Source: Veillonella sp. (lineage in GTDB: Bacteria; Bacillota_C; Negativicutes; Veillonellales; Veillonellaceae). Taken from it: 14,028 bases of DNA. The stretch is from positions 1 through 14,028 of the forward strand of contig JAGZGB010000045.1 in assembly GCA_018367495.1 (NCBI GenBank). The letters are read 5' to 3'. Numbering within the stretch: position 1 is the stretch's first letter; each line of letters opens with the position of its first letter. The notes beneath the pieces were generated by a model. It was not told the DNA's origin. It worked only from the letters and a program-made list of their open reading frames with translations, and did not search any database. The position numbers and the translations under genes are program-made. This document shows, piece by piece, positions 7,910 through 14,028 of this stretch.

Positions 7910-8896
7910 ATGGAGTTATTAGTATGTATCAAACAGGTTCCAGATACATCTGAGATTAAGCTGGATCCGGAAACAAATAATCTCATCCGCACAGGCTTAC
8001 CTAGCATTGTAAACCCTGATGATATGCATGCGTTAGAGGCGGCTCTTGCGGTAAAAGATCAATATGAAGGTAGTCGTGTAACAGTTCTAACCATGGGTCC
8101 TCCACAGGCTGAAGAAGCACTTCGTCAGTGTTTATCCCTCGGTGCCGATGATGCGGTACTCATTACAGACCGCGCGTTCGGTGGTGCCGATACATTGGCT
8201 ACTAGCTATACTATTGCGTCTGCCATCCGTCATGTTCAACGAACTATGAATCGTCAGTTCCAAATTATTTTCTGTGGTAAACAAGCTATCGATGGCGATA
8301 CTGCACAAGTAGGTCCTCAAATTGCAGAGGAACTCGGTATGGTACAAGCTACTTATGCATGTGAATTATCCGTAGATCAAGGGGCTCAAAAAGCAGTTGT
8401 GAAACGACAACATGAAAATGGCTATGAAATTGTAGAGGTGCCATTGCCATTACTCGTAACAGCGACAGCTGAGCTCAACGAACCACGTCAACCAGGCCTT
8501 TGGAGCTCTATTTACGCGAAACGTTATACCATTAATCATATTACATTGCGCGATATGCCACATATTGATGAAAGCCGTATTGGTCTTACAGGTTCTCCTA
8601 CGCGAGTGCGCAAAGTATACCAACCACCTCTCCGTGGTAAGGTAGAAATGCTGCCATCCGTAGAGGAAGGGGCTAAAAAGGTTCTTGAATTGGCGTACCA
8701 TATTAAGCCAGAAAAATTTGCTCATCTATTAGTGCCAAATGATACACCTGTTGAGGTGGCTGAGGACAATGATGAGGGTGTAGATGTAAAAGATCCTGTG
8801 CAACGGGCTGCGTCTGTTGAAAGCGTATCCCCTAGTGAATTTAAGGCGGTAGCAGCTGCTAAAGGTGATGAAGGTTCTAAAGGAGGTGACCGGTAA
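7910..8896 (+). CDS. etfB: Electron-transfer flavoprotein beta subunit (EtfB/FixA)
   Basis: 328 residues. The core (about 1-270) is a classic EtfB/FixA: the start MELLVCIKQVPDTSEIKLDP, NPDDMHALEAAL (35-46), TVLTMGPPQAEEALR, and the nucleotide-binding loop FCGKQAIDGDTAQVGP (121-136). FixA/EtfB proteins are usually about 255-275 residues; this one has an extra C-terminal tail from about residue 271 that is acidic and alanine/serine-rich and looks disordered (AEDNDEGVDVKDP, ending KGDEGSKGGDR). Its coding sequence also contains the perfect ribosome site of etfA. With EtfA it binds FAD; in FixAB complexes it is the site of NADH oxidation and electron bifurcation. It starts four bases after the fixX stop. 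Bifurcation is inferred from the FixCX neighbours. Confidence 0.94.
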   Translation: MELLVCIKQVPDTSEIKLDPETNNLIRTGLPSIVNPDDMHALEAALAVKDQYEGSRVTVLTMGPPQAEEALRQCLSLGADDAVLITDRAFGGADTLATSYTIASAIRHVQRTMNRQFQIIFCGKQAIDGDTAQVGPQIAEELGMVQATYACELSVDQGAQKAVVKRQHENGYEIVEVPLPLLVTATAELNEPRQPGLWSSIYAKRYTINHITLRDMPHIDESRIGLTGSPTRVRKVYQPPLRGKVEMLPSVEEGAKKVLELAYHIKPEKFAHLLVPNDTPVEVAEDNDEGVDVKDPVQRAASVESVSPSEFKAVAAAKGDEGSKGGDR

Positions 8897-9897
8897 TGGC
8901 CGTGACAAATTTTGATGAATATAGAGACGTCTTTGTCGTAGCTGATACCATAGATGATGTGGTACATCCGGTTACGTATGAACTGATTGGTCAGGCTCGT
9001 CGCATTGCTAAAGAATTGGGCCAGCTTGTTCAAGTTATGCTGTTAGGTGAGAATGTTCAAACTGAAGCAGAAGAACTGGTAGCACATGGTGCTGATATTG
9101 TTCACGTTTTTGAAAGTCCTCTTTTGAAATACTATACAACGGATGGCTATACTAAGGTGTTAACAGACTTCTTTGAAGACCATAAGCCTAATATCCTCTT
9201 GATTGGTGCTACTAACAATGGCCGTGACTTGGCGCCTCGCATGTCTGGTCGTATGCAAAATGGCGTTGTTGCAGACTGTACTATTTTGACGGTAGATACC
9301 AATGAGGGACTTGTTGAATGGACACGTCCGGCCTTGGGTGGAAATATTTTGGCGGAGATCATTTCTCCAAACCATCGTCCTCAAATGGGTTCTGTACGTC
9401 CTAACGTATTTAAAAAGCCTGAACGTATTGCAGATAGCTGGGGGCGCATCCAAATTGAGCAATTTGACCTCAAGCCTGAAGACATTCGCACAAAACGTCT
9501 CGACTTCATTCCGTTCAGCAAAGCTGGTTACAATATCCAAGAAGCAGATATCATTGTAGCTGGTGGTCGCGGCATGGGCTCTAAAGAAAACTTTGATAAA
9601 CTTTACGAACTAGCCGATGCTATCGGTGGCGTAGTAGGTGCGACACGCCCACTTGTTGAAAAAGGCTGGATTGAATTGCCATATCAAGTAGGTCAAACAG
9701 GCAAAACTGTAAGTCCTAAACTATACTTGGCATTTGGTATCTCCGGATCTATCCAACACGTGAGCGGCATCTCCGGTGCTGACACAATCGTAGCCATTAA
9801 CAACGATCCAAATGCAGAAATCTTCCAACACGCTAACTATGGCATTGTGGGGGATTGCATGGACGTGTTAAATGATATGTTGGCGCATCTGAAATAA
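8896..9897 (+). CDS. etfA: Electron-transfer flavoprotein alpha subunit (EtfA/FixB)
   Basis: 333 residues. The N-terminal domain (about 1-190) contains LLIGATNNGRDLAPRMSGRM (101-120). The C-terminal FAD domain is complete: GGRGMGSKENF (223-233), GATRPLVEKGW (248-258), PYQVGQTGKTVSP (262-274), GISGSIQHVSGI (281-292), and INNDPNAEIFQHANYGIVGD (301-320). The ATG overlaps the etfB stop by one base (TAATG), and the run AAAGGAGGTGA (8879-8889) is a full match to the 16S anti-Shine-Dalgarno, so expression should be high and coupled to etfB. Last gene of the fixC-fixX-etfB-etfA unit. Confidence 0.95.
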   Translation: MAVTNFDEYRDVFVVADTIDDVVHPVTYELIGQARRIAKELGQLVQVMLLGENVQTEAEELVAHGADIVHVFESPLLKYYTTDGYTKVLTDFFEDHKPNILLIGATNNGRDLAPRMSGRMQNGVVADCTILTVDTNEGLVEWTRPALGGNILAEIISPNHRPQMGSVRPNVFKKPERIADSWGRIQIEQFDLKPEDIRTKRLDFIPFSKAGYNIQEADIIVAGGRGMGSKENFDKLYELADAIGGVVGATRPLVEKGWIELPYQVGQTGKTVSPKLYLAFGISGSIQHVSGISGADTIVAINNDPNAEIFQHANYGIVGDCMDVLNDMLAHLK

Positions 9898-9906
9898 AAA
9901 CTAGCG

Positions 9907-10041
9907 TATTTGAGCTCTATAAATCAAATTAAATAAAACAATAGGGATACCTATCCTCAGCCTTCATGGGTACGCGTAGCGCCCAAGGAAGCTTCGAATA
10001 GGTATCCCTATTTGCTTTCTAGCTGTGGTAGAGCTCAAATA
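9907..10041. repeat. Nested inverted repeat behind etfA (long hairpin; terminator or MITE-like element)
   Basis: Two perfect inverted repeats are nested. The outer arms are TATTTGAGCTCTA (9907-9919) and TAGAGCTCAAATA (10029-10041), 13 bp. The inner arms are AATAGGGATACCTAT (9940-9954) and ATAGGTATCCCTATT (9998-10012), 15 bp. The 43-base interior can pair further (CCTT 9961-9964 with AAGG 9985-9988; GGG 9968-9970 with CCC 9982-9984) and contains the palindrome TACGCGTA. It starts 9 bases after the etfA stop, so it may end the operon, but the tail TGCTTTCT is a poor T-run. No open reading frame is inside. Confidence 0.7.
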
Positions 10042-10153
10042 TTAGCATATTAAATACAGATACGACTATATATCATTTTAGGGGAAGCAGAAGGCGCCAA
10101 TGTATACACTATTTTTATCGATTATAGGTGGTAGGGTAGCGTTTTTTGATTTT

Positions 10154-10167
10154 TATAATGGTATAAT
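10154..10167 (+). promoter_or_regulatory. Extended -10 promoter of the short-chain dehydrogenase gene
   Basis: TGGTATAAT at 10159-10167 is an extended -10 (TGn before TATAAT) and overlaps a second TATAAT at 10154-10159. No good -35 is found at 17 bp, which is acceptable for an extended -10 promoter. It lies about 43 bases before the ATG and downstream of the nested inverted repeat. Confidence 0.5.
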
Positions 10168-10209
10168 TAACTTATTAGAATAGAACGGATTGATGATGAG
10201 GAGGCTTTT

Positions 10210-10968
10210 ATGGCTCGTAATGTTTTTGTCACTGGTGCAACGTCTGGTATTGGTCTTTGTATTGCTGAGGCTTATGCAAAGCATGGCGATAATGTGTTGA
10301 TTTCTGGTCGTCGTGCTGAGTTGCTAGGCGAGGTACAGGCTCGTTTGTCTAAGGAGTATGGCGTGCGCGTTGAGACTTTGGTTCTTGATGTGCGTAGTCG
10401 CGAGGATGTAGAAAGTAAGGTTCCTACTGCTATTGAGACTTTTGGTGGTGTCGATGTGCTTGTTAATAATGCAGGCCTTGCACAAGGGCTTGATCCATTC
10501 CAAGATAGCTCCGTTGATGATGCGGTGACTATGATTGATACCAATGTGAAAGGCCTTTTATATGTAACAAAAGCAGTATTGCCTTTTATGATTGATAAAA
10601 ATGAAGGTCATATTGTAAATATGGGTTCTACTGCAGGTATTTATGCATATCCAGGCGGAGCTGTTTACTGCGCTACAAAGGCAGCTGTTAAGACATTAAG
10701 CGATGGTATTCGCATGGATACCATCGCCACAGATATTAAGGTTACCACCATTCAACCAGGTATCGTAGAAACTCCATTTAGTGAAGTACGTTTCCATGGT
10801 GATGCGGAACGAGCTAAATCTGTCTACGCTGGTATTGAGGCTGTTCAACCGGAGGACGTAGCGGATGTTGTATTGTATGTAACTAACCAACCTAAACGTT
10901 TGCAAATCTCTGATGTAACAATTATGGCGAACCAACAAGCGGCGGGCTTTATGGTACATAAAAAATAG
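10210..10968 (+). CDS. Short-chain dehydrogenase/reductase, YdfG-like (3-hydroxy acid dehydrogenase class)
   Basis: 252 residues, a classical SDR. The cofactor motif is T8-G-A-T-S-G-I-G15; GRR (33-35) after the second strand favours NADP(H). NNAG is at 86-89, and the catalytic set is N112, S140, Y153 and K157 (YxxxK). The segment SEVRFHGD, the MIDTNVKGL stretch and the overall layout resemble E. coli YdfG, an NADP-dependent dehydrogenase of 3-hydroxy acids such as L-allo-threonine, serine and 3-hydroxypropionate; the exact substrate here is inference. GAGGAGG (10198-10204) precedes the ATG by five bases. It stands alone, with a promoter upstream and no operon partner. Confidence 0.9.
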   Translation: MARNVFVTGATSGIGLCIAEAYAKHGDNVLISGRRAELLGEVQARLSKEYGVRVETLVLDVRSREDVESKVPTAIETFGGVDVLVNNAGLAQGLDPFQDSSVDDAVTMIDTNVKGLLYVTKAVLPFMIDKNEGHIVNMGSTAGIYAYPGGAVYCATKAAVKTLSDGIRMDTIATDIKVTTIQPGIVETPFSEVRFHGDAERAKSVYAGIEAVQPEDVADVVLYVTNQPKRLQISDVTIMANQQAAGFMVHKK

Positions 10969-11015
10969 TCTAATGCTTAGTGTTTTAGGTTAAAGTAACT
11001 AGCTGTATCATAGTT

Positions 11016-11039
11016 GATAAATAGTTTTATTTATTTATC
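11016..11039 (+). terminator. Weak hairpin after the dehydrogenase gene
   Basis: An 8-bp stem GATAAATA (11016-11023) with TATTTATC (11032-11039) and an 8-base loop. It is AT-only apart from one G-C pair and has no T-run, so it is a poor terminator. The stretch 10969-11213 otherwise holds only the promoter at 11073-11101. Confidence 0.25.
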
Positions 11040-11072
11040 TTAATGAAACTAGATATACACGATAAAAATTAC

Positions 11073-11101
11073 TTGAATTCCCTAAAATTTTGGAGTATAA
11101 T
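11073..11101 (+). promoter_or_regulatory. Sigma-70 type promoter for the small secreted-protein gene
   Basis: -35 TTGAAT (11073-11078) and -10 TATAAT (11096-11101) are separated by exactly 17 bp. Start of transcription would be near 11108, giving a leader of about 105 bases before the ATG at 11214. Confidence 0.6.
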
Positions 11102-11213
11102 TGCAAAGCGAGTTTTAATAAAGAAAGTTTTGTAAAATGTAATTATTGAGAATATTATATTAAATAGAGCTCATCTTATAAAATATATCATGTAGGAATA
11201 GGGAGATTCGCCA

Positions 11214-11487
11214 ATGTTAAAAAATTCGTACTACTAGCAGTTGCTTGTGCATGCATAGGTTCTCAAAAGGTGATATCAGTGGTGTTCATAACGATTATCA
11301 TGTAACTGCTATCGAGAAAGTAAACGGTACAAAGGTTACTTTCAAAGGTGGCAATAAAATGGTATACCTCGCAGGTTGGACAAAAGATGGCCAAAACCAT
11401 GCAATCTATTTTGAACGTCCTGTAACACGGGATATGGCGAAAGCAATTATTGCTAATATTGTAGAACAAATATTACATACAAAATAA
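11214..11487 (+). pseudogene. Small exported protein gene interrupted by two single-base shifts (function unknown)
   Basis: An ATG at 11214 follows the ribosome site GGGAG (11201-11205) but reaches a stop after seven codons. Just after it, another frame encodes a signal-peptide-like stretch KKFVLLAVACACIGSQ. The third frame then stays open to the stop at 11487, encoding a polar domain (HNDYHVTAIEKVNGTKVTF, KGGNKMVYLAGWTKDG, VTRDMAKAIIANIVEQ). Adding one A to the six-A run at 11219-11224 and one to the four-A run at 11265-11268 joins all three into an exported protein of about 91 residues starting MLKKFVLLAVACACIGSQ. A good promoter lies upstream. As written the gene is broken; sequencing error, true decay and slippage-based on/off switching are all possible. 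I do not recognise the family. A shorter product from TTG 11245 has no ribosome site. Confidence 0.6.
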
Positions 11488-11490
11488 AAT

Positions 11491-11543
11491 AGTCCAGCCT
11501 AGTGGGATAGGCATGCGATCTGTGGTGAAGCACTCGCATGGAC
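11491..11543 (+). promoter_or_regulatory. Candidate structured leader RNA: compact three-way junction
   Basis: GTCC (11492-11495) pairs with GGAC (11540-11543) to close a junction of two hairpins. The first is GCCTA/TAGGC (11497-11501 with 11508-11512, loop GTGGGA). The second is ATGCGA/TCGCAT (11513-11518 with 11534-11539), with an inner GTG/CAC pairing (11522-11524 with 11531-11533). Only one base (A11496) is unpaired in the junction. An intrinsic terminator starts 20 bases downstream and an ABC importer gene follows: the usual layout of a riboswitch. It could instead be the 3' UTR of the small gene ending at 11487. No known riboswitch class matches convincingly. Confidence 0.4.
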
Positions 11544-11562
11544 ACTGTAAGGGTTATATAAG

Positions 11563-11600
11563 AAACGGCTCCTCGTATGAGGGGCCGTTTTAGTTTTGTT
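11563..11600 (+). terminator. Intrinsic terminator upstream of the ABC importer
   Basis: A 12-bp stem with one G-T wobble: AAACGGCTCCTC (11563-11574) and GAGGGGCCGTTT (11579-11590), loop GTAT, followed by TAGTTTTGTT. It ends the small-gene transcript and, if the junction above is a sensor, could be its expression platform. Confidence 0.85.
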
Positions 11601-11612
11601 ATGCAAAACTTT

Positions 11613-11631
11613 CATAATGATAACAATTCTA
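11613..11631. promoter_or_regulatory. Fur-box-like site before the ABC importer
   Basis: CATAATGATAACAATTCTA matches the classical 19-bp Fur consensus at 14 positions, including ten consecutive bases. It lies between the terminator and the permease gene, where iron- or metal-dependent repression would act. The AT-rich setting raises the chance of a random match. Confidence 0.4.
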
Positions 11632-11717
11632 AATACCTGTATGGGTATATCTATCTAAGCATTACATTGATAGAATATAAATATAGCTATTTTGTGATAA
11701 AGAAGGCAGGTGATGTA

Positions 11718-12668
11718 TTGTATCGATTAATACTACAGCGTTTGGCAAGTATTGTGGGTATTTTATTGGTGGTTACTATCGGTACATTTGTATTGATAAA
11801 ATTATCTCCTATCGATCCCGTGTCGATGAAGTTTAATCTCGTAGGGGCTACACCTGATCCAGTATTAGTGGCACAACTGAGGGAGCAACTAGGTTTAAAT
11901 GACCCTTGGTGGCATCAATATATGCGTTGGCTTAGTCAAATTGTGCAAGGAGATTTCGGTGAGTCTATACTTTATGCAGTGCCTGTGACCACGTTGTTGA
12001 AAGGGGCCCTACCAAATACATTGGGGCTCGTATCTTTAGCGCTTGTCATGGGGATTGTAGTAACAATACCTCTTGGTATAGTATCTGCAAAATATCAGGA
12101 TTCTTGGATCGATCATGGTATACGTCTAGTAACGTTCTTGGCCTTAGCTATTCCTGGATTCTGGGTAGGTCTATTATTATTGTACTTATTTGGTGTTAAG
12201 TTGCAGCTTGTGTCTGTAACGAACACAACCGGATTCTCTGCCTATATTTTACCTGCAGTAACCTTAGCTCTATGGCTTTGTGGACTATATATCCGTCGTT
12301 TGCGCAATGCTATCTTAGAGGTGTCTCGTCAGCCTTTTGTTCAAGGGGCTCGTGCACTAGGGTTGCCAGAATGGATGGTATATACCCGATATATCTTTCC
12401 TCATGTAGGATTGATATTACTACCTATGATGGGCGTAACCATGGGGGCCATGCTTGGTGGTTCTGCCGTTATTGAAACGGTATTCTCCATTAAAGGTATT
12501 GGATATATGATGGTCCAAGGTATTGTGGCTCGTGATTATATTTTGATGCAAGGGTACATTATTTGGATCACTATGGTGTTTATTATCATCAATATAATTA
12601 TTGATGTGTTGAGTATTGGGCTGAATCCGAAACGAAGAGCCGCTATAAAAGGAGGTTCTTATGAGTAG
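11718..12668 (+). CDS. ABC importer permease, NikB/DppB-like
   Basis: About 316 residues from a TTG start at 11718, chosen because AGGTGA (11708-11713) sits just before it and because NikB/DppB proteins begin with a YRLILQRL-type sequence directly ahead of the first membrane helix. Reading further upstream would add about 47 unlikely residues overlapping the terminator. The first helix is SIVGILLVVTIGTFVLI, followed by the external loop with QLREQLGLNDPWWHQYMRWL and GDFGES, and five further membrane helices. The EAA-type loop FVQGARALGLPEWMVYTRY (about 206-224) docks on the ATPase. FSIKGIGYMMVQGIVARDY near the end is family-typical. It forms the membrane channel with the next gene's product for nickel, a metallophore or oligopeptide. 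It overlaps the next gene by eight bases. Confidence 0.9.
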   Translation: MYRLILQRLASIVGILLVVTIGTFVLIKLSPIDPVSMKFNLVGATPDPVLVAQLREQLGLNDPWWHQYMRWLSQIVQGDFGESILYAVPVTTLLKGALPNTLGLVSLALVMGIVVTIPLGIVSAKYQDSWIDHGIRLVTFLALAIPGFWVGLLLLYLFGVKLQLVSVTNTTGFSAYILPAVTLALWLCGLYIRRLRNAILEVSRQPFVQGARALGLPEWMVYTRYIFPHVGLILLPMMGVTMGAMLGGSAVIETVFSIKGIGYMMVQGIVARDYILMQGYIIWITMVFIIINIIIDVLSIGLNPKRRAAIKGGSYE

Positions 12669-13470
12669 ACAAAAGCCGTATACCTTATATATCATGTTAT
12701 GTTTGGCTGCTCTTTGGATTGTATTTTTCTTATGTGCTCCCTATATAGCACCATTCAATCCGGAGACGACTAGTGTTGCAGACCGCTTACAAGATATAAG
12801 CAGTACTCACTTATTAGGCACTGACCAACTTGGTCGTGATGTGTGGTCTCGTATTTTGTACGGTGGTAAAGCCTCTTTAGGGATTGCTTTCACCATCATT
12901 GGAATTAGTGGGGCCATCGGTATCGCTATTGGTGGATTAGCAGGATTCTCTACACCTAGCATTGACCGTTGGTTATCTCGCCTGATTGATTTGGTACTAG
13001 GGTTCCCGAACATGGTGATTGCCATTGCTTTCATCGGTATTATGGGACCTAGTATAACGAATGTAATCATTTCCTTGTGCATTACGAAATGGGCGGAATA
13101 TGCACGTATCACTAGAGGCCTCGTACAGATTGAACGCCACGCGGAGTACATTACCTTTGCTCGTATGTCAGGTGCTTCAAATCTACGAATTCTGTGGCGC
13201 TATATTCTACCGAATGTATTGCCACCGTTGGTGATTGTTATTATTCAACATTTAGGGGACGCCATCATTTTGGTAGCCAGTTTTTCGCTCATCGGCATTG
13301 GTGTGCAACCGCCAGATCCAGAGTGGGGTGCTATCTTGTTGAGTTCACGAGATTTCCTACAAACGGCGCCGTGGCTACTAATTTATCCGGGGCTCGCTAT
13401 TTTTATTACTGTTGTTTTATTTAACTATATTGGTGATGCGTTGCGCGATGCTCTCGATGTATCTCGCTAA
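12661..13470 (+). CDS. ABC importer permease, NikC/DppC-like
   Basis: 269 residues. One N-terminal membrane helix (about 9-30) is followed by the DppC/NikC hallmark HLLGTDQLGRDVWSRILYGG (50-69), then about five more helices. The EAA loop AEYITFARMSGASNLRILWR (161-180) is followed by YILPNVLPPL. GIGVQPPDPEWGAIL and the ending GDALRDALDVSR are typical of the family. It pairs with the preceding permease. The ATG overlaps the upstream stop by eight bases, with AAAAGGAGG (12647-12655) five bases before it, so the two subunits should be made in equal amounts. The ATPase gene(s) are not in the window and may follow the binding protein. Confidence 0.92.
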   Translation: MSRQKPYTLYIMLCLAALWIVFFLCAPYIAPFNPETTSVADRLQDISSTHLLGTDQLGRDVWSRILYGGKASLGIAFTIIGISGAIGIAIGGLAGFSTPSIDRWLSRLIDLVLGFPNMVIAIAFIGIMGPSITNVIISLCITKWAEYARITRGLVQIERHAEYITFARMSGASNLRILWRYILPNVLPPLVIVIIQHLGDAIILVASFSLIGIGVQPPDPEWGAILLSSRDFLQTAPWLLIYPGLAIFITVVLFNYIGDALRDALDVSR

Positions 13471-13494
13471 CCGCGCTGTGTATAGAGTTTTATG

Positions 13495-13517
13495 GTGAAA
13501 GCCTCTTTCACAGAGGC
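13495..13517 (+). promoter_or_regulatory. Two mutually exclusive hairpins before the binding-protein gene
   Basis: GTGAAA (13495-13500) pairs with TTTCAC (13506-13511), while GCCTCT (13501-13506) pairs with AGAGGC (13512-13517). Each 6-bp stem uses the other's loop, so only one can form. They lie 22 bases before the ATG at 13540, just upstream of its ribosome site (AAAAAAGGAGA, 13525-13535). Confidence 0.4.
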
Positions 13518-13539
13518 GATGTTCAAAAAAGGAGAAGTT

Positions 13540-14028
13540 ATGAAACGTTGGTTATTAGTGTGTCTAACTCTGCTGAGCATGGTAGCTCTCTTGGTTGGTT
13601 GCGGAAGTGATACGGCTAAACAAGACAAACAAGGGAAGCATATGAATGTTGGCTTATATTGGTTTGGTGAAACATTAGATCCAACTCACGAGTGGGATGC
13701 GTGGACATTGACGCGTATCGGTGCTGGTGAAACATTGGCAACGGTAACACCAGATATGAAATTTACTCCACAATTGGCAGACTCCTGGGAAAATGTGGAC
13801 CCTACAACATGGAAATTCCACATCCGTGAAAATGTAAAATTCCAAAACGGCACACCTATGACGCCACAAAAGGTAAAAGAGTCCATCGAGTACACAATGA
13901 AACAAAGTGCTCGTTCCGCAAAAGCTGTTAAAATCGAGTCCATTACCGTAGATGGTCAAAACTTGATTATCAAAACAACAGAGCCTAATGGCTCCTTGTT
14001 GTCTAGCTTAACAGAACCTGCGTTTGTC
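13540..14028 (+). CDS. Solute-binding lipoprotein of the ABC importer, family 5 (NikA/DppA class), 3' end outside window
   Basis: 163 residues to the window edge, still open; full family 5 proteins have about 500-540. The start MKRWLLVCLTLLSMVALLVG is a lipoprotein signal with lipobox L18-V19-G20-C21. The mature part shows the family 5 layout: LDPTHEWDAW, LATVTPDMKFTPQLADSW, TWKFHIRENVKFQNGTPM and ESIEY. It would capture the substrate in the periplasm for the two upstream permeases. The sequence resembles nickel/metallophore and peptide binders alike, so the ligand is open. AAAAAAGGAGA six bases or so before the ATG is a strong ribosome site, fitting the higher demand for binding protein. The 69-base gap after the permease gene holds two alternative hairpins. 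Confidence 0.9.
   Translation, partial: MKRWLLVCLTLLSMVALLVGCGSDTAKQDKQGKHMNVGLYWFGETLDPTHEWDAWTLTRIGAGETLATVTPDMKFTPQLADSWENVDPTTWKFHIRENVKFQNGTPMTPQKVKESIEYTMKQSARSAKAVKIESITVDGQNLIIKTTEPNGSLLSSLTEPAFV

Noticed and set aside
9160..9540. Open frame (126 codons) on the minus strand inside etfA.
   Set aside because: It overlaps fully conserved etfA sequence and shows no domain or start signal of its own.
11165..11173. TAGAGCTCA, identical to part of the outer repeat arm behind etfA, taken as a third copy of that element.
   Set aside because: Only nine bases match and no inverted partner or inner repeat is nearby; likely chance.
11491..11550. Cobalamin riboswitch call, from GGTGAA (11525-11530 region shifted by one) and CACTGTAA near 11543-11550.
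   Set aside because: No B12 box follows, the GGGA arm has no CCC partner, and the bases pair better as an independent three-way junction.
11577..11717. N-terminal extension of the NikB-like permease by about 47 residues.
   Set aside because: It would start inside the terminator stem, has no ribosome site, and makes the protein longer than the family; the TTG at 11718 fits better.

Overview
The window looks like chromosomal DNA from a diderm, anaerobic Firmicute of the class Negativicutes, most likely a Veillonella species. The basis is moderate-to-low GC with AT-rich intergenic regions, Firmicute-type strong Shine-Dalgarno sites, and lipoprotein genes next to a TonB-dependent outer-membrane receptor (so an outer membrane is present). 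The species is inferred from general resemblance; no search was run.

Layout. (1) 2-3801: the 3' end of a CobN-like chelatase gene, a BtuF/FhuD-type binding lipoprotein and a TonB-dependent receptor, all on + and tightly packed, closed by a strong terminator. This is the end of an uptake operon for a tetrapyrrole or metal chelate (heme, cobalamin or similar). (2) 4074-5390: a single class I/II aminotransferase gene, with a terminator shared with the convergent gene behind it. (3) 5471-5932 (-): an ArsR-type winged-helix regulator, divergent from (4) 6323-9897: fixC-fixX-etfB-etfA, a FixABCX-type electron-transfer flavoprotein and quinone oxidoreductase complex, expected to couple NADH oxidation to reduction of both (mena)quinone and ferredoxin or flavodoxin. 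A 135-bp nested inverted repeat follows it. (5) 10210-10968: a YdfG-like short-chain dehydrogenase with its own promoter. (6) 11214-11487: a small secreted-protein gene that appears to be broken by two single-base shifts at A-runs. (7) 11491-11600: a compact three-way-junction RNA candidate followed by an intrinsic terminator, then a Fur-box-like site. (8) 11718-14028: an ABC importer of the nickel/dipeptide (NikABC/DppABC) class, permease-permease-binding lipoprotein, truncated by the window end.

How it fits together. The window has two envelope uptake systems, one TonB-dependent and one ABC importer of the metal/peptide class, on either side of a redox module used in anaerobic energy metabolism. 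The least ordinary points are the CobN-like protein in a receptor/binding-protein operon, which resembles HmuS-type heme loci; the three-way-junction leader before the ABC importer; the nested inverted repeat behind etfA; and the doubly frameshifted small secreted protein. I see no mobile element with a transposase, no CRISPR array, and no tRNA or rRNA gene.
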